64,000 nucleotides of DNA from Actinopolymorpha cephalotaxi. Lineage in GTDB: Bacteria; Actinomycetota; Actinomycetes; Propionibacteriales; Actinopolymorphaceae. The notes under the pieces were generated by a model. It worked only from the letters and a program-made list of their open reading frames with translations, was not told the DNA's origin and did no database searches. Location: NCBI RefSeq assembly GCF_013408535.1, contig NZ_JACBZA010000001.1, positions 3,432,850 to 3,496,849 of the forward strand, in the 5' to 3' direction. The translations under genes were made by a program, and so were the position numbers. Of this stretch, positions 44,759 to 53,544 are shown in pieces (position 1 is the stretch's first letter; each line of letters opens with the position of its first letter).

Positions 44759-47700
44759 GACTGCCTCCCCGGAACGTGTCCCAGTGCGATGGTGACGACC
44801 TCGTGCGGCCCGAGGTCGAGGGTGATCTTCCCGTCGGTGTCAACCGGAAGTTGCTCGACCGGCTGCTCGACCGCGGTGCAGCGGTGCGCGGTCGCCGCCG
44901 GGCCGGGGTTCGGGTGCCACAGCGTGCCGGTCCCACCGCGCCCGGCGACCTCCTGCACCCGCACCAGCAGGTCTGCCTCCCACCGGCCGACGTACGCCGT
45001 GGCGACCAGGTGGTCGGGCAGCTCCGTCCGGAACAGTTGACCCGTGTCCGGTGGCCGGTTCGGCTCGCGCGGATAGCCCTGCTGAACCTCGGTCGTCAGG
45101 GCCGGCAGCCGCCGGTCGCGGCCGAACCGCCCGGCGGCGGCCAGGTCGAGGTTCCGGTCGGCGCGGAACGAGTAGTGCAGCTCGACGCGCCCGGACTGGC
45201 TGGCCGGGGTGTTGGTACGCCAGTAGTTGTTCATCACCCAGGAACACAGCGTGCCGTTGCCCGCGGTGAAGGTGCGCGGCCAGGTGGCACGGACGATGTC
45301 GCCGACGGTGAACAGCGGGGCGTCGGCCGACGTCCAGGTGACGGTGAGGTCCGGGTCGGTCACGGTGACCGCGTTCTGGGTGGTGAACCACTCGTTGCAG
45401 GCGCCCGGGTAGTGGTCGCGGGCCGGGTCGACCCAGCCCTGCTGCCGGTCGTAGTGCACCACCGGGTCGGCGACCGCGAACGGGAACGCGACGTACACCG
45501 ACTCCTTCGCCAGCACCGGTTCCTTGTCGAACGTCACCGTGACGTCCACCCGGTCGGTGTCCTCGTGGAAGCGGATCTCGGTACGCAGACCAGGGATGCT
45601 CGGCGCGCTGCCCTCGGTGACCAACGTCCACCCGTGCTGTGTCCGGCGCAAGCTCGCCTTGCGGGTCTCGGACGGGATGACGGTCAGCTCGGGTGCGGGG
45701 AAGTACGGGTCGTTCATGGTCAGCTGGGTGGACTCGGCGTTCATACCGCGACCCTGCTCGGTCCCGCCGCCCGCGACGTACAGCAGCTCACCGAGTCCCC
45801 AGCCGGTGCCGGGGTCGAGCAGCTCGCGGTCCAGGCCGCGGTGCCGCAGGCCGGTCACCCGGCCGGTCAGCGGTTCGATCGCGACCTCGTAGTGCGGGGT
45901 GACCAGCACCTCCGGCACCTGCTCGTCCCACGCTGCCGCGTCCGACACCGACACCGGGTCTGGCACCGGCTCCGGCAGCGGCACGATCGGGAGCAGCCGA
46001 TACCCGAACGCGGGCACGTCCTGCACCCGGTAGCGCCTGGTCTGCTGCCCGTCCCGCGGCTCGTCGAGTTCCTCGAAGCCCAGCGAGCCAAGGGTTTCCG
46101 CTACCGGGAGATCGACGTCCACCTCGAGGTCACGCGACCAGCTGGCCGCGTTGAACACCAGCAGGGACCTGCTGTCGGGGAGACCGAACGCCGCGCCGAA
46201 GTGGCTCAGCGCGCGCCGGCCCTCGTCCAGGGCCAGCCAGCGTCCCTGCTCGATGCGGGCCACCTTCCACGCGATCTGGTCCGCGTTCTTCGCCGAGTGC
46301 GGCCGCTGGGTGGCGTGGCTGGATGCCCAGGTGTGCTCACTGCCGAGAAGCTGTCCCTCCCACGCGCGGTCCAGCGCGGCGGTGTCCGCCGCGAACCGGC
46401 CGTCCTGACCGGTGACCAGCGCGGTCAGCGCCTCCACCGCCGGTAGCAGCGCCTGCGTCCGGCGGAAGCTGGTGATGATCTGTGCGTGGGCGCCGGCGCC
46501 GTCCTCCCAGTAGCTCCCGCCGTCGCCGTGCAGCGCCGGAAGGCGATCCGCCAACGGCTGAACGGATTCCAGGTAGTCGCCGATGGTGGAGAAGCGCAGC
46601 CGGGGCCACGCGAACCGTTCGTTCCACCGGGTCACCACGTCGGCGTACCCGTCGGAGATCTCGTTGTTGTCGGAGTGCGTGCCCACGACCGGGACGTCGT
46701 GCGGCAGGTAGTCGTCGCGCTCGTAGCGGTCGAGGAACCGGCACAGCCCGTCGGAGATGCCGGCGACGGACAGGAACTCCCCGGCCAGCAACCGCAGCTG
46801 GAGGTAGTGGTCGGCGAAGAAGGTCACCATCGCCGCGCCGTCGGGTCCCTCCCAGCGCATCGGCGACTGCAGGTGGACGATGTCGCTCTCTTCGTTCCCG
46901 GCGCGGGCGTGGTTGGGGATTCCCATGAACGCCTCGACGCCGGCGGCCGCGAGCACCGAGGGCACCGCCCAGCTGTACGACGGGACGTCGGTGAGGTTGG
47001 CGTACCGCAGCGGTACGCCGTGCTCGCGGTCGAGCCGCGCGGCGAGGTACAGGCCGCGGTAGAGCTCCTCCAGGCTGGCCAGCCCGGTCAGCAGCTGTGC
47101 CCACCAGGCGCTGATCCCGACCTGCCCGTCGCGCATCGCCCTGATCAGGTCCTCGCCCTGACCGGCGCTGCGGGTGCGCAGGAACTCCTGTGCGACCAGG
47201 CTCCCGTCCGCGGAGAACGCGTAGTCCGGGTTGTCCTTCACGATGTCCAGCGCGCCGTCGATGTTGCTGCTGTGCACCTCCAGAACGCTTGCCTGGTAGT
47301 CGGTGTAGCCGACATCGAGGTGAACGTGCGGGACGACGTGCACGGTCCACTTGCGGGCCGGACGCAGCGGGTTGTCGTACGTGAGCGGACCTCCGGGCAG
47401 GTCGAGCATCACCTCGACCGGCGCCTCGCCCTCCCACTCCGGCACCTCGAGCCGCACCACCAGGTCGCCGAACTCGCGGCCGTCCGCCGGGTCGGGCAGC
47501 TCGAAGCGGTGGCCGCCGACAGTGACAGTGGCCGTCGCCGACCGCAGGTCGGGGGCGCCGACGACCATCAGGTCGACCAACTCCTTCAGCCCGCCTGCCG
47601 GGTCCTCGAGATACAACGGCAGCGGGACGACAGTGATCGCCGCCTCGGGTGCGGACGGCCGCCTGCGCAACGCCACGCCGGCCCAGTGCAACTCGCCGCC

Positions 47701-48300
47701 GCCGCCGTTCACGTAGTGCCGGTTCGCCGCCAGCTCCACCGGGTCGGGCCGCTCGGAGGTGGAGGTCAGGCTGATCACGTTCCGGCCCGGGCGCAGGGTG
47801 CCGGGCGGAATCGCCAGTTCGGTCGCGAACGGTCCGGCGATCGGCCCGGTGATGCCCGGGAAGTACCCGCGCGTCGAGCGGCTCGGGCGTACGGCGACGA
47901 AGGCGCGGTGCCCGTTCACCTCCACCAGCAGGTCGGGGCACGGCCCGACGTGCGCGAACCCCTTCAGCTCCAGCGAATGCCAACCGTCGCCCAGGTCCTG
48001 GGCACCCTCGAACTCGACCGTGGCCGTCAGCTCCCGGAACCCGGCCGCGCCGTTGTACGGGCCGGGGTGGAAACGCGGCCAGTCCCGGCCCGGGTCGGAC
48101 TCGCCGATCACGAAACGGATCTCGTCCGGGGAGTCCAGGCTCTCCCACAGCTGGCTGAACTGCGCCTCGCCGCGGGCCGGGTCACCGATCGACCACAGCA
48201 GGCCGCCGGCGCCGGCGGAGTCCGGCTCCGCCGGCGAACCGGTGCTCCCCTCGGGGTGATCGGCCACGGTGTCGTTCGTTCGCTCAGTGCTCTGCGGCAT
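44755..48300 (-). CDS. GH38-like alpha-mannosidase-fold hydrolase with N-terminal lyase-type beta-domain
   Basis: 1181 aa. Residues ~33-220 (LLWSIGDPARGEAQF..., DWPRFHPGPYNGAAG..., LLVEVNGHRAFVAVRP) resemble the C-terminal beta-sandwich of PL4 rhamnogalacturonan lyases. The GH38-type catalytic barrel begins near 318 with VPHVHLDVGYTDY (325-334) in place of the usual H-x-N-D-x-G-W, then NIDGAL, SAWWAQLLTG, and Asp 438 in LTDVPSYSW as the probable nucleophile region. The long C-terminal half carries the GH38 beta-domains. No signal peptide: it acts in the cytoplasm on imported oligosaccharide. Overlaps its neighbours on both sides. Mannose specificity should not be assumed because the metal-site motif is altered. 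Confidence 0.75.
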   Translation of the reverse strand: MPQSTERTNDTVADHPEGSTGSPAEPDSAGAGGLLWSIGDPARGEAQFSQLWESLDSPDEIRFVIGESDPGRDWPRFHPGPYNGAAGFRELTATVEFEGAQDLGDGWHSLELKGFAHVGPCPDLLVEVNGHRAFVAVRPSRSTRGYFPGITGPIAGPFATELAIPPGTLRPGRNVISLTSTSERPDPVELAANRHYVNGGGGELHWAGVALRRRPSAPEAAITVVPLPLYLEDPAGGLKELVDLMVVGAPDLRSATATVTVGGHRFELPDPADGREFGDLVVRLEVPEWEGEAPVEVMLDLPGGPLTYDNPLRPARKWTVHVVPHVHLDVGYTDYQASVLEVHSSNIDGALDIVKDNPDYAFSADGSLVAQEFLRTRSAGQGEDLIRAMRDGQVGISAWWAQLLTGLASLEELYRGLYLAARLDREHGVPLRYANLTDVPSYSWAVPSVLAAAGVEAFMGIPNHARAGNEESDIVHLQSPMRWEGPDGAAMVTFFADHYLQLRLLAGEFLSVAGISDGLCRFLDRYERDDYLPHDVPVVGTHSDNNEISDGYADVVTRWNERFAWPRLRFSTIGDYLESVQPLADRLPALHGDGGSYWEDGAGAHAQIITSFRRTQALLPAVEALTALVTGQDGRFAADTAALDRAWEGQLLGSEHTWASSHATQRPHSAKNADQIAWKVARIEQGRWLALDEGRRALSHFGAAFGLPDSRSLLVFNAASWSRDLEVDVDLPVAETLGSLGFEELDEPRDGQQTRRYRVQDVPAFGYRLLPIVPLPEPVPDPVSVSDAAAWDEQVPEVLVTPHYEVAIEPLTGRVTGLRHRGLDRELLDPGTGWGLGELLYVAGGGTEQGRGMNAESTQLTMNDPYFPAPELTVIPSETRKASLRRTQHGWTLVTEGSAPSIPGLRTEIRFHEDTDRVDVTVTFDKEPVLAKESVYVAFPFAVADPVVHYDRQQGWVDPARDHYPGACNEWFTTQNAVTVTDPDLTVTWTSADAPLFTVGDIVRATWPRTFTAGNGTLCSWVMNNYWRTNTPASQSGRVELHYSFRADRNLDLAAAGRFGRDRRLPALTTEVQQGYPREPNRPPDTGQLFRTELPDHLVATAYVGRWEADLLVRVQEVAGRGGTGTLWHPNPGPAATAHRCTAVEQPVEQLPVDTDGKITLDLGPHEVVTIALGHVPGRQS

Positions 48301-49930
48301 AGCTCTTCTCGTACTCCTTGCGGATCTGGTCGCCGCCGTTGCTTCGCCAGGTCTTGACGCCGTCTGCCCAGGCCGAGATCGGCTGGTGCCCCTGGATGAT
48401 GTCGTTCGCCAGGTTGGTCATGTTCGTGGTCAGCGTGGCGCCCTTGGAGGAGTCGGCGTCGGAGTAGAGGACGAGCCCGGGGTTGGGGACCGAGGTCGGC
48501 CCGGTCGCCTTGAAGTAGTCGTGCATGCCGACGAGCGCGTCGTGGACTCCGGGTCCCGGCGCGAGGTTCAGCACCTGCGGAGGACCGGCGAAGGACTGGA
48601 CCCGGATGTTCGACTCGTTGTTGCCACGCTCGGTCATCACCGGCCCTTCCTTGGTCATGTTGTAGTCGACACCCTCCACGCCGTAGGCGGCGAGGAGGTA
48701 CTCCTTGCTGCCGACGGGTGCGGACAGCCAGTCCAGCACCCGCAACAGCTCCTTGACACGAGCCGGTGAGGTGCCCTTGCGGATCCCTGCGCTGTTCGGG
48801 CGGTCGGCGTTCTGGAACGTGCCGGCCGTTCCGCCGCCGCCCCACTTGAACGGCCGCACCGGCGCGATCTCGAGGTCGGGGTACTGCTTCTTCTTGTTCT
48901 GCATGTACCAGCCCCAGATCCCCGGGAAGCCCTGCTCCATCACGATCTTGCCGGTGCAGAACGGCACGCTGTCGTCGAAGGTCGGCGAGAACGAGTCCGG
49001 GTGGAAGTACTGCTTCTTCCACAGGTCGGCGACGATGCCCAGCGCCTGCTTGTACTCCGGCGTCTCGTAGTCGCGGGTCCACTTGCCGTCCTTGCCGACC
49101 CGCCAGCGGTTCGGAGCGCCGAGACAGGCCAGCACGAACGACAGCGTGGTGCCGGGCAGGGCGAGCACCCACTGGTTGCGGGCCGGGTCGGCGAACTCCT
49201 TGCACAGCGAGAGGAACTCCTCGCCGCTCTTGGGCTGCGGGTCGACTCCCTTGGCCTTGGCGAGGTCGGAGCGGATGATCATCATGTTGAACACGGAGTT
49301 GGGCCACTGGTAGGCCGGCACCGAGTAGATCTTCCCGGCGAACACCGACATCCGCCAGGTGTCGGTCGGGTTGTTCGCGAGGTTCGGGTAGGCCTTGACC
49401 TTGTCACCGGCCAGGAAGGGGGTGAGGTCCTCGAACTTCGCCTCCAGGACCTGCGGCAGGTGCGGCGTCTCGTACGCGTCGATGACCGAGATCTCGCGCA
49501 GCTCCCCGCCGGCCAGTGCGGTCGCGAACTTCTGGGCGTAGCCACCCACCGACCAGTCGAACTTCAGCTCCGCGCCGAGTTCCTTGTTCAGCGTCTGCCA
49601 CATCGTGTTCTTGCCGACCGGCGGCGGAACGGCGTCGGTGGAAGAGAGGATCTCGATCGACCCACCCTTGGCCGGCGTTCCCTTGGTGGCGCTGGGCGGG
49701 TTCTGCGGGTACGTGAACAGCACCGGCGGCGGCGCGCCGTTCGGGCCGGCGGGCAAGTCGTACTTGACGGCCGTCTGCGCGACGTAGGTCGGCAGCTTGA
49801 CCTTGTTTCCCGACGCCGCCGTTGTGGACGGGCTCTTCGTCGTCGTGCAGCCCGCGAGTGGGAGGGCCCCGGCGGCCGCGGCGACAGCCGCGCCTCGCAG
49901 CAGGGCCCGGCGTCCGATGACAGCGTTCAT
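48284..49930 (-). CDS. Sugar ABC transporter substrate-binding lipoprotein (LipO/LplA type)
   Basis: 548 aa. Tat motif (GRRALLRGAAV) and lipobox (LPLAGC). Long LplA-type family-1 protein with the characteristic ALAGGELREISVIDAYETPHLP, PAYQWPNSVFNMMIIRSDL and RVLDWLSAPVGSKEYLL. First gene of the 12-gene operon; ATG has GAGGAG seven bases upstream and its stop overlaps the GH38-like start by 17 bases. It should feed the LplB/LplC permeases encoded seven and eight kilobases downstream. Confidence 0.92.
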   Translation of the reverse strand: MNAVIGRRALLRGAAVAAAAGALPLAGCTTTKSPSTTAASGNKVKLPTYVAQTAVKYDLPAGPNGAPPPVLFTYPQNPPSATKGTPAKGGSIEILSSTDAVPPPVGKNTMWQTLNKELGAELKFDWSVGGYAQKFATALAGGELREISVIDAYETPHLPQVLEAKFEDLTPFLAGDKVKAYPNLANNPTDTWRMSVFAGKIYSVPAYQWPNSVFNMMIIRSDLAKAKGVDPQPKSGEEFLSLCKEFADPARNQWVLALPGTTLSFVLACLGAPNRWRVGKDGKWTRDYETPEYKQALGIVADLWKKQYFHPDSFSPTFDDSVPFCTGKIVMEQGFPGIWGWYMQNKKKQYPDLEIAPVRPFKWGGGGTAGTFQNADRPNSAGIRKGTSPARVKELLRVLDWLSAPVGSKEYLLAAYGVEGVDYNMTKEGPVMTERGNNESNIRVQSFAGPPQVLNLAPGPGVHDALVGMHDYFKATGPTSVPNPGLVLYSDADSSKGATLTTNMTNLANDIIQGHQPISAWADGVKTWRSNGGDQIRKEYEKSYAAEH

Positions 49931-50124
49931 GGAGTTCTCCTCGTGCCGAAACCAGTCAGCTTGGATTCACTCGTCTCGAGGATCCGGCCCACGATCGGCC
50001 GGTGACCGAGACGCCCCCGGTTGGCGTGCGATGTCGAAGGTGGCGTCACCGGCTGCGCCGGCGACGCGTTCCGCTCTGCTGCTCCTGCCTGCATCCAGTC
50101 ACGGATGTTTCAGGAGCATCTGAG

Positions 50125-50139
50125 ACATAGGTCCTAACT
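50125..50139 (+). promoter_or_regulatory. Predicted FadR-type operator, site B
   Basis: ACATAGGTCCTAACT contains the perfect 9-base dyad TAGGTCCTA (50128-50136) and the core ACATAGGTC. It lies in the 259-base gap ahead of the 12-gene operon, 195 bases upstream of the binding-protein start, which would imply a long leader. Confidence 0.5.
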
Positions 50140-50189
50140 AAAGCACTCGTCGATCACGTCCGCAAGACTGTCGCGAGTCGTCCATCGGA

Positions 50190-51062
50190 TCAGTTGAAGG
50201 TGCCCGGCGTGACCGCGTCGGCGAGCAGTTGCGTGCCGTCCGCGCCGTGCCGCCCGGCCAGCGCCGTGGCGCTCGCCTGCACGTGCGCGGTGCCGGCCAA
50301 CTCGAGCCGGAGCTCGCGTGCCTCGTCGAGGGCGAGGTTCAGATCCTTCAGCAGGTGGCCGAGCTTGAACCCGGGCGCGGCGTCACCGACAGCGAGCTTG
50401 CCCCAGAGGAACGCGGTCAGCGGTGAGCCGGCCGCTCCTGCCTGCAGGGACTGGAGAACCCGGCCGAGGTCCAGCCCACCGGCGCCGGCCAGGGCGAACG
50501 CCTCGCAGGTCGCCTGGGTGACCCCGGCGACGAGCACCTGGTTGACCAGCTTCGCCAGTTGCCCCGCGCCGGCCGGGCCGTGGTGCACGACCGTGGCGCC
50601 CACGCAGTCCAGGATCGGGCGGATGTGGCCGACGGGTACCTCGTCGCCACCGACCATCACCGACAGCTGACCGCTCTCGGCGCCGAAGGGTCCGCCGCTG
50701 ACCGGCGCGTCGAGGACCGTCACGTCCCGCGCGGCCCCGGCCTCGGCCAGCTCCCGGGCGAGGGCCGGCGAGGAGGTGGTCATGTCGACGCAGACCGTGC
50801 CGGGTTCGGCGTGCGCGAGGATCCCGCCCTCGCCGAGGTAGACCTCGCGTACCTCGGCGGGCGTCGGCAGCACGGTCACCACGACGTCGGCGCCCGCGGC
50901 CACGTCGCCTACCTGGTCACGAACCTCGGCTCCGGACGTGGCGAGGGACGCGACCGCCTCGGCCCCTCGTCGCAGGACCGCGACCTGGTGTCCGGCCTCG
51001 AGCACCCGCCGGCACATCGGCAGGCCCATCAGGCCGATGCCGATCCATCCCACACGCACCAT
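50190..51062 (-). CDS. Beta-hydroxyacid dehydrogenase (HIBADH / tartronate-semialdehyde-reductase-like)
   Basis: 290 aa from ATG 51062. Rossmann VGWIGIGLMGLPMCRR, substrate motif DAPVSGGPFGAESGQL (118-132) and the catalytic Lys 171/Asn 174 of GQLAKLVNQVLVAG are intact. Such enzymes reduce or oxidise C3-C4 hydroxyacids, e.g. tartronate semialdehyde to glycerate, the kind of product an aldolase of 2-keto-3-deoxy acids releases. It is a single-gene unit facing the aldolase/dehydratase operon, with operator site C directly at its start. Confidence 0.9.
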   Translation of the reverse strand: MVRVGWIGIGLMGLPMCRRVLEAGHQVAVLRRGAEAVASLATSGAEVRDQVGDVAAGADVVVTVLPTPAEVREVYLGEGGILAHAEPGTVCVDMTTSSPALARELAEAGAARDVTVLDAPVSGGPFGAESGQLSVMVGGDEVPVGHIRPILDCVGATVVHHGPAGAGQLAKLVNQVLVAGVTQATCEAFALAGAGGLDLGRVLQSLQAGAAGSPLTAFLWGKLAVGDAAPGFKLGHLLKDLNLALDEARELRLELAGTAHVQASATALAGRHGADGTQLLADAVTPGTFN

Positions 51063-51069
51063 GCACCTC

Positions 51070-51084
51070 ACAACTGACCTAGGT
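51070..51084 (-). promoter_or_regulatory. Predicted FadR-type operator, site C
   Basis: Minus-strand ACCTAGGTCAGTTGT; core ACCTAGGTC at 51076-51084 with the perfect 8-base palindrome ACCTAGGT (51077-51084). Only 15 bases before the hydroxyacid-dehydrogenase ATG, so binding would block transcription or initiation. Confidence 0.55.
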
Positions 51085-51312
51085 TGGACCCGCCAGAGGG
51101 CAGGCCGAGAATGTCTGCGAGCCGGCGCTGGGTGAGCCACGACATTACCCGGCCTCGCCCCGTCGGTGCGGCGTGGGTCCCGTCATGTTCGCGGCAACGA
51201 AAGTGGCAGAAGTTCGTCGCCAGACAGTAGAACCGGGCCCGGTTAGTGTCAACGAGCCCACTGGCGCTCCGCCACGTTGACCGACCTTGCGCAAGATCCT
51301 TGCTCTCCGGCC

Positions 51313-51327
51313 ACCTAGGACTTAGGT
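51313..51327 (+). promoter_or_regulatory. Predicted FadR-type operator, site D
   Basis: ACCTAGGACTTAGGT is a 15-base imperfect dyad (arms ACCTA/TAGGT perfect) with the core ACCTAGGAC. It lies 32 bases upstream of the aldolase GTG and ahead of its GGGAGG ribosome site. It is the most symmetric of the five sites. Confidence 0.6.
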
Positions 51328-51358
51328 TGCTTGTCCGAAGGTTAGGGAGGTACGTCTG

Positions 51359-52363
51359 GTGGTCTCGTCTGAGAATCGCGCACCGACTTCCGGTGCACCG
51401 CCGTCCGGTCCGCCCCGCGACCAGGAGTCGTGGGGCGGAGTCATGCCGGCGGTGCTCACCATGTTCGACGCCGACGGCGCGTTGGACGAGGTGGCCACGG
51501 CCGAGCACATCGAGCGGCTGGTGAGCGAGGGCGTGCACGGCGTCGTGGTCGGCGGGACCAGCGGGGAGTTCATCGGGCTCTCCCCCGCGGAACGCGATCG
51601 GCTGGTCCAGGTCGCGGTGAGGACGGTGCGGGGCCGGGTGCCGGTCGTCGCGGGCACCGGCGCGTACGCCACCCAGGAGACGATCGAGCTCACCCGGGCC
51701 GCCGCCGGCCGCGGTGCCGACGGCGCGATCGTGATCCTTCCGTACTTCCAGAAGCCCACCCGGGACGAGGTGATGCGGCACCTGCGTTCCGTCGGTGCGG
51801 CGTCCCCGATCCCGGTGATGGCGTACAACAACCCGGCGAACTCCGGTGCGCCGGAGCTGCGGGCCGCCGACCTGGCCGCGCTGTTCGGTGACGGCGCGAT
51901 CACGGCGGTGAAGAGCACCTTCCCCAGCGTCCACCAGGTGCACGAGGCGCGGGCGGCGGTGCCGGACGAGGCGTTCCGGATCCTCTACGGCAGCTTCACC
52001 GCACCTCTGGAGGCGCTCGCCGGCGGCGCGGACGGCTGGATCAGCGGCATCCTCAACGTCGTCGCCGCCGACGCTCTCGCACTGTTCGACGCCATCGGCC
52101 GCGCGGACCTGGCGGCCGCCCGGCAGGCCTGGGCACGCATCCTGCCGATCAGGCGGCTGTACACCGAGCAACTGCTCGGACCGGTGGGCGACCTGGCCAT
52201 CTACCGCGGGATTCTCAGGCTGCGCGGCCTGCCCGGCGGGCACTGCCGGGCACCCCTGCTGGACCTGACCCCATCGCAGGAGGAACGCCTCGCGGAGATT
52301 CTCGACGCGAGTGACAAGCCGGAGAAACTGGCGGCCACGGCCGCGCCTGGGAGGCACACATGA
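51359..52363 (+). CDS. DapA-family aldolase (2-keto-3-deoxy-sugar-acid aldolase-like)
   Basis: 334 aa. The NAL/DapA barrel is complete: GGTSGEFIGLS (65-75) binds the keto-acid carboxylate, Tyr 156 (VMAYNNPA) and Schiff-base Lys 185 (TAVKSTFP). In a locus with an enolase-superfamily acid dehydratase, translationally coupled by ATGA overlap, the likely role is cleavage of a 2-keto-3-deoxyaldonate rather than lysine synthesis. GTG has GGGAGG eight bases upstream. A ~25-residue N-terminal tail precedes the barrel. Confidence 0.9.
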   Translation: MVSSENRAPTSGAPPSGPPRDQESWGGVMPAVLTMFDADGALDEVATAEHIERLVSEGVHGVVVGGTSGEFIGLSPAERDRLVQVAVRTVRGRVPVVAGTGAYATQETIELTRAAAGRGADGAIVILPYFQKPTRDEVMRHLRSVGAASPIPVMAYNNPANSGAPELRAADLAALFGDGAITAVKSTFPSVHQVHEARAAVPDEAFRILYGSFTAPLEALAGGADGWISGILNVVAADALALFDAIGRADLAAARQAWARILPIRRLYTEQLLGPVGDLAIYRGILRLRGLPGGHCRAPLLDLTPSQEERLAEILDASDKPEKLAATAAPGRHT

Positions 52364-53535
52364 AGGTGACAGGGGTCCGGCAGTGGATTGCCGAGTTCGG
52401 CTACTACAACGCGATCTACGTACAGGTGGAGACCGACGACGGTGTGGTCGGCCAGGCCGAGGTGGCGATGCGCCGGCGCACCCGCACGGTCGCCGCGCTG
52501 ATCGAGGAGCTCGGCGAGTACCTCGTCGGTGAGGACCCGACCCGGATCGAGGCGCACTTCGAGCGGATGTACCGCGACTCGTTCCTGGGCGGCACGCTGC
52601 TCACGATCGGCATCGCGGCGCTGGACATGGCGCTGTGGGACCTCAACGCCCGCAGTCTCGGCGTACCCGTGCACCGGCTGCTGGGCGGGAAGTTTCGCGA
52701 CGCCGTCCCGGTCTACACCCACGCCCGGGCCACCGAGAGCCCCGAGACGTTCGCGGCAGAGGTGAAGGACCGGGTGGACAAGGGTTTCACCGCTGTCAAG
52801 ACGACCTTGCCCGGGTTCTACTCGCAGGTGACCAGCGTGCACCACAAGGTGCCGGCCTCGATCCCGGCCCGGACGACCGAGACCGAGCTGCTCCCCACCT
52901 CCATCTGGCAGCGGGTCGGCGAGTACTTCCAGGCCGCCCGGGAGGCGGTCGGCCCGGACGTGCACCTGATGCTGGACTGCCACGGCCGGCTCAACGTCGC
53001 GAACGCCGTACGGCTGTGTGAGGAGCTGGCGCCGTACCAGCTCACGTTCATCGAGGAGCCCACCCCGCCCGAGCGACCGGACTGGCTGGCCGAGGTCACC
53101 CGCCGCTCCACCACCCCGATCGCCTCCGGCGAGCGGTGGGCCGGTCCCTACGGCTCCGCGCCGTTCCTCGAACAGCACGCGCTGTCGATCGTGCAGCCCG
53201 ACGTCGCGTTCTGCGGCGGCATCACGGCGGCCAAGCGGATCGCGACGGTGGCCGAGACGCACGGGATATCGGTCGCGTTCCACAACCCGTTCGGCCCGCT
53301 CACCAGCGCCGCGACCTGGCACCTCGCGGCCACCCTGCCCAACTTCATGATCTCGGAGTCCATGCTGACGCCGGCGCAGCTGAAGTTCTGGGACCGCTAC
53401 GCCGAGAATCCGCCCAAGGTGGAGAACGGCATGTGGCAGGTGACCGACGATCCCGGGCTGGGCCCGCGGCTGCGCATCGACGAGATCGTCCGGCACCCGT
53501 TCAGGCCGGAGTACGATCGCGGCGGAACGAGGTAG
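52360..53535 (+). CDS. Enolase-superfamily sugar-acid dehydratase (MR/MLE, galactonate-dehydratase-like)
   Basis: 391 aa. Metal ligands Asp 206 (LMLDCHG), Glu 232 (IEEPTPP) and Glu 258 (ASGERW) plus His 308 (FHNPFGP) and Asp 281 (VQPDVAF) are those of the mannonate/galactonate dehydratase branch. It dehydrates an aldonate to the 2-keto-3-deoxy acid for the coupled aldolase. The precise acid cannot be decided: the ~30-residue insert between 150 and 180 (VHHKVPASIPARTTETELLP) differs from classical DgoD loops. Confidence 0.88.
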   Translation: MKVTGVRQWIAEFGYYNAIYVQVETDDGVVGQAEVAMRRRTRTVAALIEELGEYLVGEDPTRIEAHFERMYRDSFLGGTLLTIGIAALDMALWDLNARSLGVPVHRLLGGKFRDAVPVYTHARATESPETFAAEVKDRVDKGFTAVKTTLPGFYSQVTSVHHKVPASIPARTTETELLPTSIWQRVGEYFQAAREAVGPDVHLMLDCHGRLNVANAVRLCEELAPYQLTFIEEPTPPERPDWLAEVTRRSTTPIASGERWAGPYGSAPFLEQHALSIVQPDVAFCGGITAAKRIATVAETHGISVAFHNPFGPLTSAATWHLAATLPNFMISESMLTPAQLKFWDRYAENPPKVENGMWQVTDDPGLGPRLRIDEIVRHPFRPEYDRGGTR

Positions 53536-53544
53536 GCACTCTTC

